A DNA stretch of 64,000 nucleotides from Marsupella aquatica (lineage: Eukaryota > Marchantiophyta), in NCBI GenBank assembly GCA_973895155.1, contig OZ316897.1, positions 1,798,001 through 1,862,000 on the forward strand, in the 5' to 3' direction. Shown here one piece after another: positions 34,619-42,693 of the stretch; within the stretch, counting starts at the first letter, position 1; every line of letters starts with the position of its first letter. The notes under the pieces are model-generated. The model made no database searches and was not told where the DNA came from. It saw nothing but the letters and a program-made list of their open reading frames with translations. The translations under genes and the position numbers were made by a program.

Positions 34619-35617
34619 AGGAGCAACCTGGATTGGGATGATCCCAATCCAACTAGTGTTGTGCCACCAGTATGGGGTACTGCACAAGCCTTGCCGCAAA
34701 GGGCAGCACAATTGGTACATGATGCATGGCGTCATGCTTTTACACCATAGTCAGGAGCAGAGCAATCTCCTACAAGTGGGCCAGTGACTCTTTCACCATT
34801 GGATACCACTCCTATTGCATGGCAGTATCCACCAGAGGGTATTTGTTTGCTTGATCTATTTGGTGGAATTAGCACTGGATTGGCTGCTATTCTTCAGGCA
34901 GGAATTCCTGTGCGTCGATACTTGTATGTGGAGACAGATGAGACAACACGGAGAGTCTCATTGCGCCATTTGGCTATGTTGGTAGACCGTTATCCACAGT
35001 TGTTGCCAGTGGATGCTGTTCGTGGCTATCAGCATGCATTGCCGGCTGATATTTCATTGCTGGGGGCGGATCATTTGGATCGCGTTGGCCCCATTGATTT
35101 GGTGATTGCTGGTTGGCCATGTCAAGGCCAATCAAGAGCTGGAGTTGGACATGGACTTCATGATCCACGCTCTGCATTGTTTTGGGAGATGTTACGGGTA
35201 TTGCGTCATCTCCAATTACACCAAACACATTTGCCTGCCTACATTTTGGAGAATGTGCCACTATTGGGTGATGAGCGTCATCGACTTGTTGCTAGTGTAC
35301 ATCAGGTCAGATCTTGGATTGGACCTGCTGTATTATTGGATGCTGCACGTGTGGGTTCTCGTGCACATCGTCCACGCTTGTGGTGGACTAATTTGTTACC
35401 TTGTGAAGTGTTGAAGCGAGCATTTGATAGCATTCCTCGCTCAGCATCCTTGGTGGTGGATGATATTTTGGATCCAGGGCGTTGTGCACAACATGTGACC
35501 CAGTCTGACAGATCTCCATTGGCAGTGGTCAATGTAGTTGGTCGTCCGCGTTGTGCATTACCCACTTTTGTGAGCCATTCTGCTTCATATACCATTCAAG
35601 ATCGCTTTTACGGATAA
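34619..35617 (+). pseudogene. Retroelement-borne cytosine-5 DNA methyltransferase (DNMT3/DRM-like)
   Basis: Same frame as the gag-protease, after the TGA at 34616 and a further in-frame TAG at 34748-34750. Motif I is DLFGGISTGLAAI (from 34853). Motif IV is GWPCQGQS with the catalytic Cys codon at 35120-35122. Motif VI is LENVPLL (Glu-Asn-Val at 35249-35257). Motif VIII-like RAHRPRLWW lies near 35366-35386. These are the ordered C5-methyltransferase motifs, and the short spacing with DLFGGISTG resembles the DNMT3/DRM group. The frame stops at the TAA at 35615-35617 soon after an LPTFVSHSAS block, so C-terminal motifs IX-X seem missing or shifted. DNMT capture by retrotransposons is known in charophytes and dinoflagellates. 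The proposed role there is CG methylation of the element itself. Confidence 0.87.
34628..34652. repeat. 25-bp palindrome inside the retroelement frame
   Basis: Centre GGGATGATCCC with near-perfect arms (GGATTGGGAT/ATCCCAATCC). It matches the seven-copy array at 30991-31433. It lies directly after the TGA at 34616-34618 and is in frame, encoding a WDDPNP peptide between protease and methyltransferase. Confidence 0.85.
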
Positions 35618-36193
35618 GGCGATGCGTGATCAGCCTTAAGCAGCGGTGGAGTTTAGGGTCGAGTGGATTAGGTCACCCACGCTGTCCGGGTGACCGTGTT
35701 TTCTGGCAAGAGCATGTTGGCTCTTTTGCAGTTAACCTTGCATGCTTATAAGTTCTACACTAAAATCAAAATGATAATTCTAGTAACAAGGGTAGTGGGT
35801 ATTAAGAAAGGTTCAGGTGAAACTAAAATACTGTTAAACCCTATTTCACCATACTTGCGGACCAACACATCACGAAAATTAGTTTTCTTACGACATATGA
35901 TCCTAATATCTCCAAGAGAAAATGAAACAGGAATATCATTCGGACTCCTATTCAGATCCATGACTTCAATAAAGGACAAAGATGATGCACTCCCACTCCT
36001 CTCGGTACGACACCACTGGGTATATTATTGGCTCGTTAGAAACCATAACAGCAGTTGCAAACTGAGCTCCAAAATGATAGGTTAGATGTTGCCTCATAGA
36101 TGGTTTGTCTAAAAGATGGACTCTAATCAAAAACGGATTACGAAGGGGAAGATCAGGGATAACTCTCTCTCCTGGATTCATGATGGCTCTTCT
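35618..36193. other. Downstream of the methyltransferase; no RT/integrase seen
   Basis: No reverse transcriptase, RNase H or integrase motif on the plus strand, so the element is truncated here or was non-autonomous. The minus strand carries the unrecognised protein-like frames listed next. Confidence 0.5.
35755..36181 (-). pseudogene. Unrecognised protein fragment, frameshifted
   Basis: On the minus strand an ATG at 36181 opens a 71-codon frame ending at 35966 (YREEWECIIF near the end). The frame shifted by one, 35979-35755, continues with FIEVMDLNRSPNDIPVSFS, GDIRIICRKK and FRDVLVRKYGEIGFN. The two pieces read like successive parts of one well-folded globular protein separated by one indel near 35975. 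I do not recognise the family. It could be a decayed host-gene exon or a mobile-element protein. Confidence 0.4.
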
Positions 36194-36319
36194 ATTCCTT
36201 TGCTATCCGGGCCAAAGGACGCCCCACCCCTATATTCCCAAAGAAACCTTATTCCCTAAGGTCCCATCTATAAATCTACCACTCATTCCTTTGCTATCCG
36301 GGCCAAAGGACGCCCCACT
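36194..36319 (+). repeat. Direct repeat, two copies 91 bp apart
   Basis: ATTCCTTTGCTATCCGGGCC, continuing AAAGGACGCCCCAC, starts at 36194 and again at 36285. Identical over about 34 bases. Non-coding, function unknown. Confidence 0.85.
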
Positions 36320-36504
36320 ACTATGTTCAAGGCACAAAAGAGCTTCACAACCTTGAATGATAAACACTGCGGAATGAGGGGAGAGTGTCCCTCACCACTT
36401 TATTTATAGTGCACACCAAGAGGGCATGGATCAAGCCCAAGCACTTGAATGAAGGCCAAGTGTCAAACATCTAATACCTAAGAGTGTGCTAGTACTATTC
36501 ATAG

Positions 36505-36690
36505 TTGGTGAAACTACTTTTAGTAAGTGGAACTACCATGCGTTGGTGGAACTACTATGCGTTGGTGGACCTACTGTGCGTTGGTAGAACTACTATGCGC
36601 TGGTGGACCTACTGTGCGTTGGTAGAACCACTATGCGTTGGTGAATATTATCGTAGTTGGTGGAACTACTCACATGCATTGGTGGAACTT
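36505..36690 (+). repeat. Tandem repeat, 19-bp unit, 6 or more copies
   Basis: GYTGGTRGA(A/C)C(T/C)ACT units start at 36542, 36561, 36580, 36599, 36618 and 36637, exactly 19 bases apart, with degenerate copies on either side. The Trp/Leu-rich frame across it is an artefact of the repeat. Confidence 0.92.
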
Positions 36691-37191
36691 CTATAGTCCG
36701 TTAATATAGCTAAAGAAGTTTAATAAAGTTTAAATTTAATAATCTAACTACTAAATTACTTATATAATCTATAGCATATTAAAACAAACAATTTTTTATA
36801 ACTTAAGAGAAAATTACGACAACGCCACATAACCAAGTCGGGCGGCACAATTTACGCAGCCTTGCGTTTAGGGTTTGCAGCTCGGCCTCCCACGTGTTGA
36901 GTCGGCCTTGCCTCGCCTTGGTGTGGGGGGGGGGTAAAGGAGGCAAGAGGTCCCACTTGGGCCTCATTCTTCTTCCCTCCTCCTCTTTTTCGCTCCTCCG
37001 CTCCTGCGCCTCCGCTCCTTCGCTCCTGCGCCTCCGCTCCTCCGCTCCTCCGCCTCATTCGCTTCCAGTCTCCTTAGGCCCCACTCCACCTCCGCCTTCA
37101 CACTAGAGTTTCTGCCCTAGCCGCCACGTTAATTGCCCTAGATCTAACGCTCTGTGATCCTCCACGTGTCCATACGATCACGTGTCACAAG
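36691..37191 (+). promoter_or_regulatory. Putative promoter/5' UTR of the ParB-MTase-like gene
   Basis: Lies directly 5' of the ATG at 37192. It contains a pyrimidine-rich CGCTCCTSCGCCTC repeat tract at about 36985-37060 and CACGTG (G-box-type) hexamers near 36891, 37162 and 37179, the last two within 30 bp of the start codon. CT-rich leaders and G-boxes are common near plant start sites. Regulation is inference from these motifs only. Confidence 0.4.
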
Positions 37192-40100
37192 ATGGATCCA
37201 TCTAGACCTATTCATGTGTCTTTGGTCGTTGAGCCAACAGAGGAGATAGACCTCTCCTCCATTGAGGATGTGGTAGACACGGCCCTCGAGGATTCCAGAG
37301 CCTTCCAATTGCTCAATCCAAGTAAGTATCTCGGTAACAAGTTGAATATTTGTGCAGTGGACAGAGATCATCCCTGTCCAAGTAGAGTCCAAGTAGAAGA
37401 TAGTGATCTTTATTAGGAATTGGATAGAGATGATCTTTGTCCAAACTGAGGACAGAGATCATCCCTGTCCAATTGGATAGGGATCATCTATTTCCAAAAT
37501 GACGATAGAGGATGTCCAACCAGAGGATCAAAACTGTTCTATCAGAGGATGCTGAGGATCTTTATTTGGAATTGGATAGAGATGATCCCTATCCAAGTAG
37601 AGGATAGAGATGATCCCTGTCCAATTCCTAATAAAGATCGTCAGTATCCTCTGATCGAACAAAGATGATCTTTATTAGGAATTGGACAGAGATCATCTCT
37701 ATCCAAGTAGAGGATAGAGATCATCCCTATCCAAGTAGAGGATAGAGATGATCCCTGTCCAATTCCTAATAAAGATTGTCAAAATCCTTTGATCGAACAA
37801 AGATTATCTTTGTTACAAATTGGACAGAGATCATCCCTATCCAAGTAGAGGATAGAGATCATCCCTGTCCGGCCAATTGGATAGGGATCATCTCTGTCCA
37901 AACTGTGAGAGAACCTCATCTTTGTCAATTACAAATTATGATTTTCCAAACTAATATGCATGGATGGGACTATTGCAGGGAGCGATCTAAATGGATTGAA
38001 ACCAGCAATTTCAGAATCAGATTGCTCCGAGGGAGTCTTGTTGGAGCAGAGAAAACCAGATTTTCGTTGGGGCCTTGAGTTCTCTAGAGTTGATTTTGAT
38101 TTCCTTAGCACGTCAGAGAGACGGGATCCCATTTTGTGCATAAAGGTCAGAACAGAAGATCAAGAGACTCTTGTACTCGGACCTGTAGTCTTCATTGGAA
38201 TTGAAGGAAGAGGGTTTGTTTCCATCATTCTTGAGCTCCATGAAAGGATACGATGGGTTAAGCTACATCTACCATCAAAGGCGTATTCTTCAGAGTTCAA
38301 TGTTGAGTGGTCTGCTGCTGGAGAACTTGGCGTGATGGCAATGGGCTTTTTCCCTAAGTCGTATTCAACTCAAAAGGTGATTGCTGGAGTGAAGGGGATT
38401 CTTCCACTTGACATCATGTATGGGTTCCAATATGTGAAGCTGAATATCCATAAACACCAAGGGAATTATACATTTCCGGTGACATGGATTTTAAATAATT
38501 TGCTTGACAAGGCAGGATTCCTATCTTCGGAATCAGGTGTTTGCCTTGACAAGCAAATTGCATTTGCAGAGGAGTTTGCGATGGACAATGCAAAAAAGTG
38601 GGTAGAATCATTACCCAAGCCTACAAATGTTGCACCAGTAGTGGTGAACGAGCTTCCAGTAGTTGTTAACAAAGAAGTTCCCAAACCTAGAAAAATATCT
38701 CAGGAGACAACAACAGGGACTGCAGGAACAACGGCTGGGACAAGCACCAAACAAGTGGTAGGGAAGCGAAGACTAAGAGAGAGGAAGGGTCGCGAGAAAA
38801 TTGAGACATTGCCGAAGGAACCCGAGAAGAAGCCAGTAGCGAAGAAACAGAAAACTGACAAGTCTCTTTTGCGGTCAACCCCTACGGACGTACAGATGCT
38901 CCCAGAAGATGAGGGAGACAAACTTGATGCCCCTGAGGAGAAGAAGGTCTTAGAAGGAAATGATGTTCTCCAGAGAATAGAGCAGTACTATACTTTTGGG
39001 ATAAATGAACTGTTTTCTATTCCAGTGGAGAAAATTGTGCCTGCACCTGCAAGATTATGTTACAGGATGCTCAGTAGTACCCATGTGAAGCACATAGCCG
39101 AATCCATGGTCAAAAACCCCGGACATGAACCTCACGTCGCGGACCTGCTTCCTTATAGTATGAAGCTTAGAAAGTTGCTCCATTTTGACAGCACGGAGAA
39201 CGACCGCAAAGACTTTCTTGTAGGAGTGAAGAAAGGCGAGATTGGTTTCTTTGCCATCAGTGGGCAACATTCGGCTAGGGCGGCCAAGTGGGTTCTCGAA
39301 TGGGCCAAAACTGATGCCAAGCTCACAGTGTTGGCAAAAAGTTAAAATACAGGAAGTCTAGATTATTGTCAGACCTTACACCATCGGCTATATTGGTTGA
39401 GCACTCAATGAGATCAAATGCCATCAATTCGACGATGGTGTTTCAATCATGCTTCAAAGATACAATTGTTCATGCAAGGAAACAATTCCTTGAATGCGGA
39501 GGACCAAGAAAGCCAAAGCACGGGGACAACAAGTCAAACGCCCAAGAGAATCAAAAATTTCAGGTGAGAAACACTTTTCTTGTTTGGACAGAGATGGTCT
39601 CTGTCCAAGAGTGTGACCGTCCGTTACATTGATTTTAGTTCAATATATTTTTGGTTATGACTTGGATGGAGATGGTCTATGTCCAAGAGTGTGATCGTCC
39701 ATTCTAGAGATTTCTCTTCCTTCTACTTTTGGTTATGACTTGGATGGAGATGGTCTCTGTCCAAGAGTGTGATCGTCCATTCTAGAGATTTCTCTTCCTT
39801 CTACTTTTGGTTATGACTTGGATGGAGATGATCTCTGTCCAAGAGTGTCATCGTCCATTCCAGAGATTTCTCTTCCTTCTACTTTTGGTTATGACTTGGA
39901 TGGAGATGATCTCTATCCAAGAGTGTCATCGTCCATTCCAGAGATTTCTCTTCCTTTTACTTTTAGTTATGACTTGGATGGAGATGGTCTCTGTCCAACA
40001 AGCAAGTGATAGTTTGTTGTCAAATCTCATTGATTGTAGATAACTTATTTTCCCCTAATTTTGACTGTAGGATTATTTGGCATTGGCAAGGATGACCATG

Positions 40101-40721
40101 GGGAGAAAAGACTTGAAAAATGTATATTGGTTGCTCTTTGCCGAGAATGATCTTTTCAAGCTCTGGCGATTAGTATGCCAGATGTGGATTGATGGACATC
40201 TTCCTGATGGAGCTGGTACACAGGGAAACAAAAGGTCCGAAAAGGGTATAACGGTCGCAATGTTTCGTTGTTTTGATGGTGAAATATCAAGTAGAGATTT
40301 GACCAGAATTTTGAACAAGGTGAAGTCAGGTCAGGTTTTATTGAAGAAGGATCCGACAAATAAGTCAGATGTTCCAGCAATGGAGGACTTTGCAAAGGAG
40401 GTGAAGATATTGATCAAACTGAAGTCTCTTATTGGAGATTACTACTTCAAGAAGGATCCAAAAAACTTCCCAGCAGATAGTGATTGGGTTAAAGTAATTG
40501 AGGTCCTCCCATTGTTAGGTGTCGAGTCGGAGTTGAACAGGTGCCGAAGAGCGGCTGGTGAAGTATGGTTGAAAAATTTATTGAAGTCTAATCATACAAA
40601 GGAGAGTGAGATATTGCCAATGACATTGGTGATGCGTCTAGATGATATTACTGTCAAAAGTTTGGCGGGGGGACAAGTTCTTGGACCCAACCGTGGGTCA
40701 CATTTTTTAGTAACAACCTAA
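37192..40721 (+). CDS. ParB/Srx-fold protein, 5' part of a spliced ParB-MTase-like gene
   Basis: Exon 1 37192-37321 (ATG, MDPSRPIHVS); GTAAGT donor at 37322. Exon 2 37979-39563 after TATTGCAG; donor CAG/GTGAGAA. Exon 3 from 40071 after TTTGACTGTAG. All junctions keep frame (phase 1, then 0). Residues about 45-260 are an unrecognised globular region. A Lys/Arg-rich segment with an NLS-like KKQK and RERKGREK follows. Residues about 389-485 are ParB/sulfiredoxin-like: IPVEKIVPAPARL, then AESMVKNPG, then ISGQHSARAAKW, matching the IPxxKI ... G-x-R/H-R/S-xxAA pattern of ParB N-terminal domains. One base seems missing in the A-run at 39336-39340: the frame stops at 39343-39345, but the next frame carries on as KYRKSRLLSDLTP. 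The tail of this part (40071-40721) is unrecognised and ends in TAA overlapping the next ATG. ParB domains bind or cleave DNA and bind CTP; the role here is unknown. Confidence 0.75.
37357..37901. repeat. Intron-1 array of at least 12 palindromes (25 bp)
   Basis: Within intron 1 (37322-37978). Palindromes start at 37357, 37420, 37448, 37473, 37572, 37600, 37682, 37710, 37738, 37820, 37848 and 37877, plus partial copies near 37501 and 37640. Consensus: arm KWGGAYAGRG, core ATSATC, arm YCTRTCCAA. Adjacent pairs are often 25-28 bp apart and groups recur as larger blocks containing TTCCTAATAAAGAT. Nearly all contain GATC. The core is shared with 30991-31433, but the arms differ (AGAGAT here, TGGGAT there). 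Confidence 0.92.
39584..40005 (+). repeat. Intron-2 78-bp tandem array, each unit carrying the palindrome
   Basis: Within intron 2 (39564-40070). A single palindrome at 39584-39608 is followed by units starting (GTTATGACTTGG) at 39654, 39732, 39810, 39888 and 39966, exactly 78 bp apart. Each unit has a palindrome (39662, 39740, 39818, 39896, 39974; centre GATGRTC) followed by GAGTGTSATCGTCCATTC and a pyrimidine-rich part. The fifth unit is partial. 78 is a multiple of three, so frames stay open across it, but it lies between good splice sites. Confidence 0.93.
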
Positions 40722-42442
40722 TGAAGACAGTCGATCTAGAGTCGTTGGAAGAACAATCTCCAACATGCCCTCTTGCAATTGTTGATTTCAGCCGACTTCA
40801 ACAGAAGGAGTGGACCGAAGCAGAGATTTTGGTACTCTTCCAATACATAGTAGAGCTACCACGGAATCCCACCATTGTTGTGATGATAACTGTCCATCCG
40901 GGTTACCTTGTACTGAATGTCCTAAGCGCTCTTCGTAAATTAGGACATTCAAAAACTCTGACTATTCACATTGAGTATGGGAGTTATTACCGAGATGATC
41001 AACCTCACCCTCACGACTCATGTTGGAAGGGAGGAATAGAAGAAGTTATCTTTGCGGGAATTTCTCGTGAAGAGAACGTCAGCTGGGATGAAGTGTTCAA
41101 GCCCAACCAGATGAAGCCAAAATGGGTGTACGGTGAAAAGGATACTGATTTCGTGGTTGAGAAGGTCAAGGGAAAGGGAAAGGCAAAGGGCGCGGACGAG
41201 GAGTCATTACATGAAGATCTAAGAAATATGATGACCCCAGAAGAGGCGGCAATACTTCTGCACATGGCACCTCGATTTGAGACGGTCGGCGCTCGGGGTG
41301 GGTGGGTGAATCCTCACGCCAAACCCACACGGATGATCCAAAAGATCATCCAAACACTGTCCGAGCCGGGGGATTTGATTCTTGACTTTTTCTCTGGCGG
41401 TCAAGTGATGAAGGCATCCCTTTTTTCTCAATGTGAATGTTTTGTTTATTGTGACTCTCAACATGAGAGACATTTTGTGGAAGCATATGCTTCGTTCCTT
41501 TGTGAGAAGGTTCCCACCATCAAAGATCGTTATGATCCCTATGTCGGTGGAAGTTCTAGACATTGGGAACCCTCTTCTGCCGTTGTTGCTATTGACGATG
41601 AATCAGATGGTGATCAAGAAGATGGAGTTGACCAATCAGTCAAAGACGATGGGCCATCGGAGGAGGCATACGTGAAGAATTTGGATGACCGAGTTGGCGA
41701 GGGTGAAAATATTGACCTTGTGGAAGACGATATGATTGTTGGATCTGCACCTTGCAGTTCACCAATTACAGATGTTGCCCCCATGGGACCCAACGAGGGC
41801 CAGTATGATGATAACTTGGATAGAGATGGTCTCCATCCACAATTGCCTGGACAAGAGATGGAAGCTGATACATTTGAAAAACTGTCTTCAAACAACCTTC
41901 TCAATCAAGGTGCGGAGAGGCATGGTGAGTCCAATGAACTCGACACATTGGGATTGAGACCGCAGCCCATCCAAATAGTTGACATTCCTGTGAATGAAGC
42001 AAGTGCATCCACGACTGCTGACAACCAGGCAGGTGCTTCAATTTGTCCCGATACACTCTTTTCCGCTTCTGATGACAAATTGGTGTTTGTTCGATCACAA
42101 TCAAGAAGTCCCGTTATCCTTCCACTCTCAAAAAAGAAAGGGAAGAGAGTAGGATCAACTGGATATAAGTCACTTGAATATGATTGTCGATGTTACGTGT
42201 GGAAAAGTGGACCCGATGTAGGAACTGAAGTTGCGTTGGATGCTGCTCAATCAATTTTGAACAATGACTCGTACAAAAAGCACAAGAAAGATCCAACTTA
42301 TAGAAGTGGAGAATTGGGATTGATAACTCCGGTTTGGTCTGCACCTTATTGGATAGAGGAGAGTACCTCCGATGTCAATTATGAGATCCAACAAGAGCTC
42401 GGTGATGATATCTTGATTGATGAATATGGATCGCATTGTTAG
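40721..42442 (+). CDS. Degenerate beta-class N4/N6 DNA-methyltransferase-like protein
   Basis: 573 codons, ATG at 40721, stop TAG. It continues the exon-3 open region one frame over: the preceding TAA and this ATG overlap as TAATG, so it may be one gene with an indel or a separate ORF. Domain order is beta-class: an IVDFSRL stretch (residue about 22) stands where motif IV (DPPY/SPPY) is expected; strand-helix repeats follow (VVMITVHPGY, LRKLGH); then HAKPTRMIQKII and PGDLILDFFSGGQVMKAS (motifs X and I, residue about 222) and VYCDSQ. The catalytic DPPY is absent and FxGxG is reduced to FSGGQ, so base methylation is unlikely. Residues about 285-400 are acidic and disordered; the C-terminus (YKSLEYDCRCYVW region) is unrecognised. 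One palindrome lies in frame at 41816-41840. Homologous eukaryotic captures of bacterial amino-MTases are known. Confidence 0.7.
   Translation: MKTVDLESLEEQSPTCPLAIVDFSRLQQKEWTEAEILVLFQYIVELPRNPTIVVMITVHPGYLVLNVLSALRKLGHSKTLTIHIEYGSYYRDDQPHPHDSCWKGGIEEVIFAGISREENVSWDEVFKPNQMKPKWVYGEKDTDFVVEKVKGKGKAKGADEESLHEDLRNMMTPEEAAILLHMAPRFETVGARGGWVNPHAKPTRMIQKIIQTLSEPGDLILDFFSGGQVMKASLFSQCECFVYCDSQHERHFVEAYASFLCEKVPTIKDRYDPYVGGSSRHWEPSSAVVAIDDESDGDQEDGVDQSVKDDGPSEEAYVKNLDDRVGEGENIDLVEDDMIVGSAPCSSPITDVAPMGPNEGQYDDNLDRDGLHPQLPGQEMEADTFEKLSSNNLLNQGAERHGESNELDTLGLRPQPIQIVDIPVNEASASTTADNQAGASICPDTLFSASDDKLVFVRSQSRSPVILPLSKKKGKRVGSTGYKSLEYDCRCYVWKSGPDVGTEVALDAAQSILNNDSYKKHKKDPTYRSGELGLITPVWSAPYWIEESTSDVNYEIQQELGDDILIDEYGSHC
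41816..41840. repeat. Palindrome inside the MTase-like coding sequence
   Basis: TTGGATAGAGATGGTCTCCA followed by TCCAC matches the intron-2 palindrome with one arm difference. It is read in frame as LDRDGLHPQ within the acidic linker, so it adds codons without breaking the ORF. Confidence 0.82.
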
Positions 42443-42693
42443 CCAAGGTCTAGATGAGCGATGTGACCTTATCAATTTGATATAATATAGTCTGTATAAT
42501 TATACTTCAAGTTTAACAATTAGAGCATCAGTATCAATATCCATCTCCTCTTTACGGTTTCTCAATGAATACGATCAGTATGCAGATATATTTTCTTTGT
42601 GGTTGGCCACTTGTGTTCGGTTGACAGAGATGATCTCTATCCAAACTTCAAATGTGGTTTTTTCTCTAAGATTGGTATTTGTTGCACTTGCAG
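42443..42693. other. Spacer/intron with one palindrome (42620-42644)
   Basis: AT-rich with TTGACAGAGATGATCTCTAT then CCAA at 42621-42644. A 3' splice site TTTGTTGCACTTGCAG ends at 42693, so at least the right part is likely intron. I could not place the first exon of the following gene. Confidence 0.5.

Noticed and set aside
30095-36400. LTR pair around the gag-methyltransferase polyprotein
   Set aside because: No repeated block was found between the 5' region and the sequence after 35617, and no convincing primer-binding site or polypurine tract.
36505-36696. Trp/Leu-rich frame over the 19-bp repeat
   Set aside because: Low-complexity translation of a tandem repeat; TTG-type context and no splice signals.
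37357-37901. CRISPR-like array
   Set aside because: Repeats are palindromic and spacers are absent or themselves repeated, spacing is irregular, there are no cas genes, and the array lies in a eukaryotic intron.
39330-39346. Programmed -1 frameshift in the A-run
   Set aside because: The run does not form a canonical X-XXY-YYZ slippery heptamer in the reading frame. A one-base loss or sequence error is simpler.
39807-40043. Frame with a repeated MTWMEMISVQECHRPF peptide
   Set aside because: Lies wholly inside intron 2. It is open only because the 78-bp unit is a multiple of three.
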